From contig NZ_PQCF01000032.1 in assembly GCF_002964765.1 (NCBI RefSeq), positions 496,001 to 560,000 of the forward strand: DNA of 64,000 nt, written 5' to 3'. Positions 1 through 8,633 of the stretch are shown here, one piece after another (the first letter of the stretch is position 1; each line of letters starts with the position of its first letter). A model generated the notes under the pieces. That model was not told the origin of the DNA, made no database searches, and saw only the letters and a program-made list of their open reading frames with translations. Source of the stretch: Pseudoalteromonas sp. T1lg88 (GTDB lineage: Bacteria > Pseudomonadota > Gammaproteobacteria > Enterobacterales > Alteromonadaceae). The translations under genes were made by a program, and so were the position numbers.

Positions 1-2
1 TC

Positions 3-1274
3 GACTTTGCCGTTGGTGATCTTGCCGATATGAAGGCGCCAGCGAAACGCCCAGGTGTCCTGCTGGCGAACTTGCCTTATGGTGAGCGTCTTGGCTCTAT
101 GGCGGAAATCGTCGCCTTGTATCGCCAAATGGGTCACCAGTTGAAGCAGCACTTTTGCCATTGGCGTGCAGCACTTCTGATCAGCGAGCCAGAAATGCTC
201 AAGCTGTTTAAACTGGTAAAACACAAGCAATACAAGTTTAAAAACGGCCCGCTCGATACCTTGTTGGCCCTGTACGATATTACCGAGCAGCAGACACAAG
301 GACAGAGCGAAAGCAAAACGCCATTGCATTTTGAAGAGTCCGTGGCCTTTGCTAATCGCCTGAAGAAGAACCGTCAGGCTTTGAAAAAGTGGCTTAAAAG
401 CGATGAGATCAGCGCCTATCGTCTTTACGATGCGGATATTCCGGAATACAACGTTGCCGTTGATGTTTACCAAAACAGCGCTGTGATTTACGAATACGCA
501 GCGCCAAAGAATATTGACCCCAATGTTGCGCAAAAGCGCCTGCAGGACGTGCTTATGCTCACCTGTGAGACCTTGGAAATTGCGCCGGGACAAATTGCCC
601 TGAAGGAGCGCCGTAAGCAAAAGGGCGATAGCCAGTATCAAACTCAGGGCTCTCAGGGTAAAACCATGGTGGTCTCTGAGTACGGCGCTAAATTTGAGGT
701 GAACCTGTTTGATTACCTCGACACCGGCATCTTCCTGGATCACCGTTTGGCCCGTAAGCGGGTGCGTGAGCTGAGCCAGGGTAAACGTGTACTTAATCTT
801 TTCGCCTATACCGGTACCGCATCGGTGCAGGCGGCGCTTGGCGGTGCCAAGTCGGTAACCACGGTGGATATGTCAAAAACCTATTTGCAGTGGGCGCAGC
901 GCAACTTTGCCCTCAACAACTTGAAAAGCCCGCGTTACCGTTTTGAGCAGGGCGATTGTATCGAGTGGCTTAAGCGTACCCGCGGCGAGTATGATCTGAT
1001 CTTCTTAGATCCGCCGACCTTCTCTAACTCGAAACGCATGCGCGACAGCTTCGATGTGCAGCGTGATCATGTGACCCTTATCAAGGATGCGTCCAAGCTA
1101 CTGGCCAAGCAGGGCACCTTGTTATTTTCCAATAACAAGCGCGGCTTTAAGATGGATGTGGATGCCTTGGCATTACAAGGCTTGCAGTGTGAAAACATTA
1201 CCGAGCAGACTCAGTCGCCGGACTTCGCCCGCAACAAGCATATCCACAATGCCTGGTTGATCCGCCATGGCTAA
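3..1274 (+). CDS. rlmL: 23S rRNA methyltransferase RlmKL (RlmL), 3' part
   Basis: This is the C-terminal part of the fused 23S rRNA methyltransferase that makes m2G2445 (N-terminal half) and m7G2069 (C-terminal half). The frame is open to the left edge of the window, so the start lies upstream and about 424 codons are visible. The end of the first methyltransferase domain shows the catalytic-type tetrapeptide NLPY followed by GERLG. The second domain shows a Rossmann SAM-binding segment (VLNLFAYTGTASVQA), then DMSKTYLQWAQ and LDPPTF. The full E. coli protein is about 700 residues, so roughly 60% is present. The last 8 bases overlap the next gene. Identification is confident. The NLPY form, rather than the more usual NPPY, is an accepted variant in this enzyme superfamily. 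Confidence 0.95.
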   Translation, partial: DFAVGDLADMKAPAKRPGVLLANLPYGERLGSMAEIVALYRQMGHQLKQHFCHWRAALLISEPEMLKLFKLVKHKQYKFKNGPLDTLLALYDITEQQTQGQSESKTPLHFEESVAFANRLKKNRQALKKWLKSDEISAYRLYDADIPEYNVAVDVYQNSAVIYEYAAPKNIDPNVAQKRLQDVLMLTCETLEIAPGQIALKERRKQKGDSQYQTQGSQGKTMVVSEYGAKFEVNLFDYLDTGIFLDHRLARKRVRELSQGKRVLNLFAYTGTASVQAALGGAKSVTTVDMSKTYLQWAQRNFALNNLKSPRYRFEQGDCIEWLKRTRGEYDLIFLDPPTFSNSKRMRDSFDVQRDHVTLIKDASKLLAKQGTLLFSNNKRGFKMDVDALALQGLQCENITEQTQSPDFARNKHIHNAWLIRHG

Positions 1275-1515
1275 GGTGGTGCTCTATCATACCGATGGCT
1301 GTCATCTATGTGAGCAGGCGCAGGCATTATTGCAACAGCATCCGGATATCGAAGCCATTGAGTTGCGCGATATTATCGACCAGCCACAGTGGCTCGAAGC
1401 GTATCAGATACGCATTCCGGTGCTGGCTTTGGCACATAACCCACAGGCCGAGCTGGGGTGGCCTTTTGACCAGCAGGCAATCAGCGAATTGATTAAGCAG
1501 TATGGACCTAATTAG
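1267..1515 (+). CDS. Glutaredoxin-family (DUF836-like) small protein
   Basis: This 82-residue protein has a thioredoxin/glutaredoxin fold signature. A beta strand leads into the redox motif CHLC (residues 13-16), and a cis-proline segment RIPVLAL follows near residue 50. Small proteins of this type commonly sit between rlmL and uup in Alteromonadales and Vibrio-like genomes. The start codon overlaps the end of rlmL by 8 bases and its end overlaps uup by 14 bases, so the three genes are probably translated from one transcript. A thiol-disulfide role is inferred from the motif. No substrate can be named. Confidence 0.85.
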   Translation: MAKVVLYHTDGCHLCEQAQALLQQHPDIEAIELRDIIDQPQWLEAYQIRIPVLALAHNPQAELGWPFDQQAISELIKQYGPN

Positions 1516-3412
1516 AATAACAAACGGGCAACTAGCCTATGGTACGCATCCCTTACTTGACGGCGCCAATGCCGTTATCGAACAAGGCGAGCGAGTATGT
1601 GTGGTGGGCCGCAACGGCGCCGGTAAGTCGACGTTTTTAAAGGTACTAAGCGGTGATGTTTTACTCGATGATGGTGATATAAACCAGGTTGGCGAACTAA
1701 AAATTGCCCGCTTAGAGCAAGATCCCCCTCGCGATAGTGACGGCACCGTATTTGATTACGTAGCCGACGGTTTACCGGCCTTGGCGCGTTTGCTAAAAGA
1801 ATTCCATAACCTCAATGCCGCCTTGGCGGTTAATGCCGACGATGATAAGGCACTGGCGCGTTTAGCTAACATTTCTGCGGAAATAGAAGCCAAAGACGGC
1901 TGGCGTTTTGAGTCTAAAATCAAGCTGGTACTGGGGCAATTACAACTGGATGCCGATGCCTTGTTAGCCACCTTATCCGGTGGTTGGTTGCGCAAGGTGG
2001 CCTTGGCCAAGGCGTTAGTAGGCGAGCCTGATTTACTGCTTCTTGATGAGCCTACCAACCACCTGGATGTGGCCTCGGTGCAATGGTTAGAGCAATTCTT
2101 AAAAGAGTTTAAAGGCGCCATCGTCTTTATTTCCCACGACCGTGCCTTTATCCGCGCCCTGGCGACACGTATTCTCGATTTAGACCGCGGGCTGCTTGTC
2201 TCTTATCCCGGTGATTATGCCACCTACTTAGAGCGTAAGGCTCATGATTTAAAAGTAGAAGAGCAGCAAAACGCCGAGTTTGATAAAAAGCTCGCCGAAG
2301 AAGAAGCCTGGATCCGCCAGGGTATTAAAGCGCGTCGTACCCGTAATGAAGGACGTGTGCGGGCGCTGAAATCTTTGCGTCAGGAGCGTAAACAACGTAT
2401 CGAGCAAGTAGGCAAGGTGGACTTAAACATAGAAACCGCCGCTCGTTCGGGCAAACTGGTGGCCGAGGCACAGCACTTATGCCATGCCTTTGGTGATAAG
2501 GTCATAGTCGATGACTTTTCGACCTTGCTTATGCGTGGCGACCGCGTTGGCTTGGTTGGCCCTAATGGTGTTGGTAAAACCACCTTGTTAAAGTTGTTGT
2601 TTGGACAACTGCAGCCAAACAGCGGCAAGCTCAAGCAAGGGGTGAACCTGGAAATCGCCTATTTCGATCAGTATCGTGCCAAGCTAGATGAAGAAGCCAG
2701 CGTTCAGGATAACGTCGCAGATGGTAAGCAGGAAGTGCAAATTGGTGGTCGCAGCCGCCATGTACTAGGTTACTTGCAAGACTTCCTGTTTCCGCCAAAA
2801 CGTGCCCGTACCCCGGTTAAGGCGCTCTCGGGCGGTGAGAAAAACCGCTTATTACTAGCCAAGATCTTCTTAAAGCCTTCCAATGTACTTGTGCTTGACG
2901 AACCGACCAATGATCTGGATATTGAAACCCTTGAGCTGCTTGAAGAAATCGTGAACCAGTATCAGGGCACAGTCTTGATAGTCAGCCACGACCGGGAGTT
3001 TATCGATAACACCTGTTCGAGCGTCTGGGGTTTTGATGGTGAAGGTAAAATCACCGAGGTAGTGGGTGGTTACAGCGATTATGAAGCCTATAGGCAGCAG
3101 ATTTTAGCGGCCGAGGAAGCAGCTAAAAAACAAGCACAAAAAGCGACCCTTGATACGCCCAAGGCAGTGAAGCAAAAATCTGCGAATAAATTGTCTTATA
3201 AGCATAAACGCGAGTTAGAACAACTGCCTAATCAGGTAGAAGAACTGGAAGAAGCTATTGACAGCCTGCAGCAAGAGGTCAATAGTAGTGACTTTTTTAA
3301 GCAAGACAATGAAATAACCAACGCCAAGTTGAACCTATTGGCAGAGCTTGAGTCGAAGCTTGAAGCTGCGTTCGCCCGTTGGGAAGAACTCGAAGAATTA
3401 CAAAATCAGTAG
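1502..3412 (+). CDS. uup: ABC-F family ATPase Uup
   Basis: This cytosolic ABC-F protein (636 residues) has two ABC domains and no membrane segment. The first domain carries Walker A GRNGAGKS near residue 36, signature LSGGW and Walker B LLLLDEPTNHLD. The second carries GPNGVGKTT, LSGGEKNR and LVLDEPTNDLD. The charged linker between the domains (about residues 240-310) and the C-terminal coiled coil (about residues 560-636) are typical of Uup, which binds DNA or ribosomes and affects transposon excision and ribosome function. The length matches E. coli Uup (635). It overlaps the glutaredoxin-like gene by 14 bases. Confidence 0.95.
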   Translation: MDLIRITNGQLAYGTHPLLDGANAVIEQGERVCVVGRNGAGKSTFLKVLSGDVLLDDGDINQVGELKIARLEQDPPRDSDGTVFDYVADGLPALARLLKEFHNLNAALAVNADDDKALARLANISAEIEAKDGWRFESKIKLVLGQLQLDADALLATLSGGWLRKVALAKALVGEPDLLLLDEPTNHLDVASVQWLEQFLKEFKGAIVFISHDRAFIRALATRILDLDRGLLVSYPGDYATYLERKAHDLKVEEQQNAEFDKKLAEEEAWIRQGIKARRTRNEGRVRALKSLRQERKQRIEQVGKVDLNIETAARSGKLVAEAQHLCHAFGDKVIVDDFSTLLMRGDRVGLVGPNGVGKTTLLKLLFGQLQPNSGKLKQGVNLEIAYFDQYRAKLDEEASVQDNVADGKQEVQIGGRSRHVLGYLQDFLFPPKRARTPVKALSGGEKNRLLLAKIFLKPSNVLVLDEPTNDLDIETLELLEEIVNQYQGTVLIVSHDREFIDNTCSSVWGFDGEGKITEVVGGYSDYEAYRQQILAAEEAAKKQAQKATLDTPKAVKQKSANKLSYKHKRELEQLPNQVEELEEAIDSLQQEVNSSDFFKQDNEITNAKLNLLAELESKLEAAFARWEELEELQNQ

Positions 3413-3423
3413 TAGGGAAGAAG

Positions 3424-5169
3424 ATGAAAAAATCCTTGGTTGCATTGAGCATATTTGCGGGCCTTAGCGCCAGCGCGCAAGCCGCGGTATATCAACTAGA
3501 AGAACTTAGTACCTTAGACACTGCAAAACACCACTTTATCACCGACGCCAACAATAACGGTGAAGTAATAGGCCAGGTCCGCGGCATTTATAACCTGCCT
3601 ATCGACGTTAGCTATATCGATTTTACCGAGAGCATCATTACTCGTGCCTATGATAATTGGAAAGAAGACCGATTTGATGCAATCGACAAGGAAATTACCT
3701 TTACCCTGGACGATATTGCCGGCGGAAATTTAAATGCCGATGCCTTAACCTTTATGTTGGGCTTCTTGTCATCAAATAATGGCAATGAAAACTGGCAGAA
3801 GCTCGCCGATGTGGCTGCGGTAAACTTTACTCCGAGCCCTGCGGTTGAGCAGGTATTACTCGATCAAACATCTACTGATTATGATGGCTACACCCGCAGT
3901 GTCAGTAACTTATATAACGCCATCAGCGAAGATGGCGTGCGCGTGGGCAGCGGCTCGGCGCCTTATAAGAAAATAGAATTTACTCCCAGTGGTGAAAATG
4001 AAGCAGAAACCTACTTTGTTCGTGACTATCGCTCGCGTGGCGTAGTGGTGTCACCAACGGGTGTGGTAAGTACATTAGAGCCTGTCTCTGCTCTGTACGG
4101 TGGCACCAGCATGGCTTCCGATATAGTGCAGCGCCCCGATGGCGGCTACTATGTGGTTGGTAGCGCATCCATCGGCGTTCCCGTTGACCGCCAGGAAGAT
4201 TATGACGAACGTTGTGACGGTGAAGACGAGCCAGTTGCTGTGTGTATTTGGCGCATGGAAAACTTAGAGGCCAGCAATGCTCTGGGTGCCTTTTATGATC
4301 GCCGTGCCATACTTTGGACCCTGGACGCGGATTTAAATACCGTTGAAACCAAGGATCTAGGTCTTGGCCTAGTGCCTGATGAAGACGAGGGACATGCATT
4401 TAGCTCGGTGGCGTTAGCCGTAAACAGTCAGGGGATCGCTGTAGGCTATTCTCATGTACGTAAATACGATAATGACAATACGCTACGGGTTATGCCTGTG
4501 GTTTTCAAAAACGGTGAAGTAATAGAGCTACTAAACCAGGAAGATGATTGGTTTAGCGGTAAAGCGGTAGCCATTAGCGAAGCCGGCATTATTACCGGAT
4601 ATGGCAATAAGGCTATAGACAACAGAAATACAACTAAATTCTTCTACCATGATCTCAACACGGGTCAAACCGTGTTCCCAAGTGACTACTTTGTCAGCTC
4701 AAGCTCTGTGGCCCGCGATGTTAACATCCATGGCGTGATCATAGGTGAGGGTGAGGTTGATGTAGTGAATTCATCAAGCCGTCGCCGCGAAGGCTTTATT
4801 TACAACATTGGCGATGACACGGTAGCTAATATTAATGACTTGCTTCCTTGTTATGATATCGATGGCGAAAGTAATTACCCTTACAACTTTGCCGAAGCAA
4901 CAGCCATTGACGATGATGGCGTTATCTATGGTGTTGCTACTAAGAGCAAAGAAAAGCTCAATGCCCGTGGTGAAGTCGAAGTGGATGACAGTGGCAAAGT
5001 TCTTTTTGAAAGTGTGGCAATGCCGGTTAAATTAAGCCGCATAGCAGGTGGTGAGATTGAAGAGTGTCCACCGGAAGCGGCCGGCAGCTATGAGCGCCAA
5101 AGTGGCTCATTAGGTTGGCTGGCACTATTGGCCTTACCTTTATTGGCGTTGAGACGTCGTTTTAAATAA
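3424..5169 (+). CDS. Exported DUF3466 family protein with GlyGly-CTERM-like tail
   Basis: The chosen start is the ATG at 3424, preceded by GGGAAGAAG. It gives a clean signal peptide (MKKSLVALSIFAGLSASAQA) and 581 residues; a longer reading frame to 3379 lacks one. The body is acidic and contains repeated short motifs (G.A.GYS, GII.GYG, GVIIGEG) of the kind seen in HAF-type repeats of DUF3466 proteins. The last ~22 residues are SGSLGWLALLALPLLAL followed by RRRFK. That is a hydrophobic segment with a basic tail matching the GlyGly-CTERM sorting signal processed by rhombosortase. The protein is probably exported and then cleaved or anchored. It follows uup by 11 bases and ends at a strong terminator. 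Function is unknown. Confidence 0.85.
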   Translation: MKKSLVALSIFAGLSASAQAAVYQLEELSTLDTAKHHFITDANNNGEVIGQVRGIYNLPIDVSYIDFTESIITRAYDNWKEDRFDAIDKEITFTLDDIAGGNLNADALTFMLGFLSSNNGNENWQKLADVAAVNFTPSPAVEQVLLDQTSTDYDGYTRSVSNLYNAISEDGVRVGSGSAPYKKIEFTPSGENEAETYFVRDYRSRGVVVSPTGVVSTLEPVSALYGGTSMASDIVQRPDGGYYVVGSASIGVPVDRQEDYDERCDGEDEPVAVCIWRMENLEASNALGAFYDRRAILWTLDADLNTVETKDLGLGLVPDEDEGHAFSSVALAVNSQGIAVGYSHVRKYDNDNTLRVMPVVFKNGEVIELLNQEDDWFSGKAVAISEAGIITGYGNKAIDNRNTTKFFYHDLNTGQTVFPSDYFVSSSSVARDVNIHGVIIGEGEVDVVNSSSRRREGFIYNIGDDTVANINDLLPCYDIDGESNYPYNFAEATAIDDDGVIYGVATKSKEKLNARGEVEVDDSGKVLFESVAMPVKLSRIAGGEIEECPPEAAGSYERQSGSLGWLALLALPLLALRRRFK

Positions 5170-5184
5170 TTGTCTTAGTACATT

Positions 5185-5213
5185 AAAAAAGCCCGGTTTT
5201 ACCGGGCTTTTTA
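5185..5213. terminator. Bidirectional intrinsic terminator
   Basis: A short GC stem (GCCCGG / CCGGGC, loop TTTTA) is flanked by A6 on the left and a T-run on the right. It lies between the DUF3466 gene and the convergent zinc-receptor gene and can serve both strands. Confidence 0.85.
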
Positions 5214-5255
5214 TTGCGTGTTTTAAACCACCAGTGATGCAGGTGGCGTTTATAT

Positions 5256-7628
5256 TTAGAAATAGGCTCTGACACCTAAACGCAAGTTACGTCCAGGTAA
5301 AGGGGCCTGATCCTTGATAAAGGATGTGTGAACAAAGCCAAGTTCATCCCCTAGGTTTTGCGCCTGCAGATAGGCAACGCCATCGAATTGACCCAGGCTA
5401 AAGTGATAGTTCACCTTAAAATCTACCAGGGTGTAGGAATCAGTCTTGGTTTCGAACGCACTGAAATCATCCTGCTCAAGGTAATGGGTGGCAACCAAAG
5501 CAAAATCCCAATCTTTATAGAGATAATTTAACTGGGAGCCGATTTTTGCCGCCGGGATGCGTGGTAGATGCTCGCCATCTTTGAGTTTTGCCCTAACAGA
5601 ATCGGCGAAGCCTTTGATTTGCCAGCTTGATGACAAGGCGTAGTGTGCATCTAGCTCAAATCCGTAGAGCTCGGCGTCGCTACTGCGATATTGGTAAACG
5701 GCGAGGGCGTCGTCATCGGCAAGTGTGGCATCGGTAAAACCAGCATCATGGTCGAATACCAGTCCGGTATTCTCCTGATAGTAGAAATCGTCCACGTCGT
5801 TATAGAAGGCGCTGAAGTTAAAACCAAAATCGCCCACATATTTACGCCAGCTGAAATCGATATTAGTCGCGGTTTCCTGAGCTATGTCTTCGCCTTCAAA
5901 ATGCGCTTCACCGTCTTCAATATGATAGGCCAGGCCCAGCTCATAGGTGCCGGTAGCAATATGGGTGCCGTTAGCAAGCAACTCGCCGGTTAACGGCGCT
6001 CGCTCGGAGCGCGATACACTTAAGGCCAAGGCATAGCCGTCCTGGTAATTCCAAATGCCGCCAAGTGAGAGGCTTAAGTTGGTATCGCTGTACTCATAAG
6101 CAGTCGTTGACTCTTCATGACCCGCTTCTTCATGGTCGTGATGGCCGACTTCATCGCTTATCTCGCTGTCTAGTTGATAGTCTTCGACACGGGCACCTAA
6201 CTCTAGGGTCCAACGCTCAAATTCCCGCTCTTCCAATAAATACAGGGCATGCACCTTGGTTTTGGTCGACGGGGTGAAAGCTTCTTCGCCGGCTGCGCTA
6301 TAGTCGGAATCACTGTAATGATAACCTAGGGTGCCATGCCAGTTTCCGAGACGGTGTTTGGCGTTTAAACGGGCCTCGCGGCTGGTATTGCTAAACAGGG
6401 TGCCTAGGGTCTCGCCTTCGATTTCACCATGTTCATAGTCGCTGTATCCGGCGCGCAGCGTCAGGGCTTCAACAAAGCTGTCATGGAAAGAGTAGCTTGC
6501 GAGCGCCTGCCAGCGATCTTGCTGCATTCGTGCAAATACGCCTTCTTCGCCTTCATGCTCCGCTTCATTATGGCCATCAAGCTCATCCTCATGTCCGTGC
6601 TCATCTTCATGGCCATGATCATGGGCGTGAGCGGGAATGCCATAGTCAGTTTCTATGGTGCCGTAGGAAAGACCCAGGGTCCAATGCTCGCTGACATAGC
6701 TGCTGCCGATATTTACCGTAGCACTGTCGATAAAGGTGTTGGCAACGCGGTCATGGGGCTCTAGTTCGCCATCTTCTTCAAGGGTAAAGGTGGGTGTTTC
6801 ATAGTCATGGCCAACGCGATCGCTGCCATCAACATGGAAATTAAAGCCATCATACCCTGAGGTAAATTTGCCCGCATAGGTATTGGTGTTGGAAACCGTA
6901 TCATGGCTGTATTCGGCGGCTCCTTGATAGCCTTCGATACGATCCGTTGGAATACGGTTATCGACCACATTAACCACGCCGCCAATGGCGCCGGAGCCAT
7001 AAAGCAGGGTTGCTGGGCCGCGTAATACTTCTATTTGTTCGGCAACGATGGACTCGGTGGCCACCGCATGATCTGGGCCGACGCGTGAGGCATCGCCGCT
7101 GTCCAGGCCGTTTTGGGTGATTTTAACGCGCGGGCCGTCTAAGCCACGGATCACTGGGCTTGAAGATACCGGACCGAAATAACTGGCATTAATGCCAGGT
7201 AGACCTTTTAATGTTTCGCCTAAGGTTGGCTGGGCTCTGTCGCGTAATTCATCGCCACTGAGTACGGAAACCGGCGAGACCATGTCGAGGTTGTTTTTAT
7301 CTAACCCTGATGCGTAGATCACCACGGTTTCAATCGCCGAGGCGCTGAGCATGATATCCAGTTGTTGCGCTTGTGCACTTACTTCCAAGCGCTTATCTAT
7401 GTAGTTTTCTTTGCTGAAATGCAGCTGGCCAGCCTGATCTAGTTCAAGGGTGAAATAACCTTGCTGATCGCTTCGCACACTATGTTGCTTGCCATGGTAG
7501 TGGATCACTACGTCACTTAAGGGTTGTTGTTGCTCATCGACGACGCGGCCAGTAACCGTGCCGGCGAAGGCGTTTGCCGAGCCGAGTAGGGCGGCGACGG
7601 CACAGGATATTGCGGCTGGTTTAAACAT
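5256..7628 (-). CDS. znuD: TonB-dependent zinc receptor, ZnuD-like
   Basis: This 790-residue outer-membrane receptor has a signal peptide (residues 1-22), a carboxypeptidase-regulatory-like domain (about 23-95), a plug domain (about 110-225, with RGLDGPRVKI and VLRGPATLLYGSGAIGGVVN) and a beta barrel ending in the terminal aromatic residue of RAYF. Two extracellular-loop candidates are very rich in His, Asp and Glu: residues 334-359 and another cluster after residue 490 (EVGHHDHEEAGHEE). Histidine-rich loops are the hallmark of ZnuD-type zinc receptors. The promoter side carries two Zur-box-like palindromes, so expression under zinc limitation is likely. Transport would be energised by TonB-ExbBD encoded elsewhere. 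Zinc as substrate is inferred from the loops and the operators; another divalent metal is possible. Confidence 0.88.
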   Translation of the reverse strand: MFKPAAISCAVAALLGSANAFAGTVTGRVVDEQQQPLSDVVIHYHGKQHSVRSDQQGYFTLELDQAGQLHFSKENYIDKRLEVSAQAQQLDIMLSASAIETVVIYASGLDKNNLDMVSPVSVLSGDELRDRAQPTLGETLKGLPGINASYFGPVSSSPVIRGLDGPRVKITQNGLDSGDASRVGPDHAVATESIVAEQIEVLRGPATLLYGSGAIGGVVNVVDNRIPTDRIEGYQGAAEYSHDTVSNTNTYAGKFTSGYDGFNFHVDGSDRVGHDYETPTFTLEEDGELEPHDRVANTFIDSATVNIGSSYVSEHWTLGLSYGTIETDYGIPAHAHDHGHEDEHGHEDELDGHNEAEHEGEEGVFARMQQDRWQALASYSFHDSFVEALTLRAGYSDYEHGEIEGETLGTLFSNTSREARLNAKHRLGNWHGTLGYHYSDSDYSAAGEEAFTPSTKTKVHALYLLEEREFERWTLELGARVEDYQLDSEISDEVGHHDHEEAGHEESTTAYEYSDTNLSLSLGGIWNYQDGYALALSVSRSERAPLTGELLANGTHIATGTYELGLAYHIEDGEAHFEGEDIAQETATNIDFSWRKYVGDFGFNFSAFYNDVDDFYYQENTGLVFDHDAGFTDATLADDDALAVYQYRSSDAELYGFELDAHYALSSSWQIKGFADSVRAKLKDGEHLPRIPAAKIGSQLNYLYKDWDFALVATHYLEQDDFSAFETKTDSYTLVDFKVNYHFSLGQFDGVAYLQAQNLGDELGFVHTSFIKDQAPLPGRNLRLGVRAYF

Positions 7629-7653
7629 AAAGAAAATCCGTTAACTAACAATG

Positions 7654-7671
7654 GTGATACTATAACATTAT
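7654..7671 (-). promoter_or_regulatory. Zur-box-like operator (znuD-proximal)
   Basis: On the minus strand the site reads ATAATGTTATAGTATCAC, 26-43 bases before the znuD start. It matches the gammaproteobacterial Zur consensus built around TGTTATANTATAACA. It is the inverted near-copy of the site at 7688-7705. Confidence 0.75.
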
Positions 7672-7687
7672 AAAATCATACAGCACA

Positions 7688-7705
7688 ATAATGTTATAGT
7701 ATAAC
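7688..7705 (+). promoter_or_regulatory. Zur-box-like operator (yaeQ-proximal)
   Basis: The plus strand reads ATAATGTTATAGTATAAC, containing the palindrome GTTATAGTATAAC. The first 15 bases are identical to the inverted site at 7654-7671. It lies 74-91 bases before the YaeQ-family start, so it could control either divergent gene. Confidence 0.78.
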
Positions 7706-7778
7706 TTAAATAAAATTTGCATGAGCGAGAGTACACTATACTTATTGCTATCGAGTAGCCAGCGTAGACATCTTTGCC

Positions 7779-8303
7779 ATGAGCGACAGAGGAAGGGTCT
7801 TTAAAGCACATTTTGCTATTGTGGACAATGTCCATCATTGTCAGCTAAACGAACACTTTACTACCTCACGCAGAGATGAAGAGCTGCTTGATCATTTTAT
7901 TCTACGTCTAATCGGTTTTTGTCTGTTTGCTTATCGCCATGATCTGGTCTTGTGTGAGAGCAAACAAAAGCCGCAAATCGATATTGTTGCCTACGATCTC
8001 CATGACGATTATGAACTGGTTATAGAAGTATTTAATGACAATTGCGATGAATTAACCAAGATTTATAATCGCGCCCAGTCTTTGTATGTGATCACCACCA
8101 TCCCCATTAATGACGAGCTCACTAGTTGGCAGTTAGCCCATAATCGCGCCGAGCTGATCGCCTTGGAACCGGGTTTTGTTAATGCATTGGAAGCTGTGCT
8201 AGCGCGCTCTTTGCATTGGGATGTATGTGTGGAGTGGGATCAGTTGAGTATTACCACGGCTGAATGCTATGTAAGCTCGCAGGTTTTGATAAGCTGGCCC
8301 TGA
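7779..8303 (+). CDS. YaeQ family protein
   Basis: This 174-residue protein is assigned to the YaeQ family by pattern. It shows an N-terminal beta strand module (FKAHFAIVD, then HCQLNEHFTTSRRDEELLDH), the helix ILRLIGFCLFA, and QIDIVAYDLHDDYELVIEV resembling the PD-(D/E)xK-like core of YaeQ. These are followed by a helix-strand (IYNRAQSLYVITT) and a C-terminal strand. E. coli YaeQ has 181 residues and the same order of elements. The biochemical role of the family is not settled. The gene is divergent from the zinc receptor and shares its operator region. No strong ribosome-binding site precedes the ATG. It ends 2 bases from the convergent yfaE. Confidence 0.72.
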   Translation: MSDRGRVFKAHFAIVDNVHHCQLNEHFTTSRRDEELLDHFILRLIGFCLFAYRHDLVLCESKQKPQIDIVAYDLHDDYELVIEVFNDNCDELTKIYNRAQSLYVITTIPINDELTSWQLAHNRAELIALEPGFVNALEAVLARSLHWDVCVEWDQLSITTAECYVSSQVLISWP

Positions 8304-8305
8304 GA

Positions 8306-8581
8306 TTAGCCTTCATTGTCACTGGAAATAACCAGATCACCGTCTGGGGTGCTGCAGCACAGCAAAATTTCGCCATCACGGACAAAGGCCAGCGGCTCGT
8401 GGCTATAGTTGACATTCCCTTGCACCAAAACAGCCCGACAGGCACCACAAAAGCCCTCGCGGCATTGATAGGCGGGAGTTTCTCCTTGGCGCTCCAAGCT
8501 ATGCAGGATAGATGGACTATCCGAGTCATGGGTTAGTGCTTTGCCGTTAAAGGTAATATTGGTCTTAGTTGCTTTGCACAC
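8306..8581 (-). CDS. yfaE: 2Fe-2S ferredoxin YfaE, diferric-tyrosyl radical cofactor maintenance
   Basis: This is a 91-residue plant-type [2Fe-2S] ferredoxin with the cluster motif CREGFCGACR and a distal ligand in LLCCSTP. YfaE supplies electrons that maintain the diiron-tyrosyl cofactor of ribonucleotide reductase NrdB, and it sits directly downstream of nrdB as in E. coli. The start is GTG at 8581; an in-frame TAA lies two codons upstream, so no longer form is possible. A hairpin in the 52-base gap after nrdB may reduce its expression relative to nrdB. Confidence 0.93.
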   Translation of the reverse strand: MCKATKTNITFNGKALTHDSDSPSILHSLERQGETPAYQCREGFCGACRAVLVQGNVNYSHEPLAFVRDGEILLCCSTPDGDLVISSDNEG

Positions 8582-8605
8582 GGATTATGTACTGATATGA
8601 GGGGG

Positions 8606-8627
8606 AAAAGGGGCTCACAAGGAGCCC
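8606..8627 (-). terminator. Hairpin between nrdB and yfaE
   Basis: On the minus strand GGGCTCC-TTGTG-AGCCCC is followed by TTTT and a C-run. It could be a partial terminator, letting only some transcripts reach yfaE. Confidence 0.5.
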
Positions 8628-8633
8628 TTCTTA

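Noticed and set aside
48..90. NLPY instead of NPPY in RlmL as a dead active site
   Set aside because: NLPY-type tetrapeptides occur in active members of the N-methyltransferase superfamily.
3980..4399. 139-codon open frame on the minus strand inside the DUF3466 gene
   Set aside because: It is fully antisense to a gene with clear signal peptide and sorting tail; a shadow frame.
6429..6764. 111-codon plus-strand frame inside the zinc receptor gene
   Set aside because: It mirrors the His-rich codons of the receptor and has no start context; a shadow frame.
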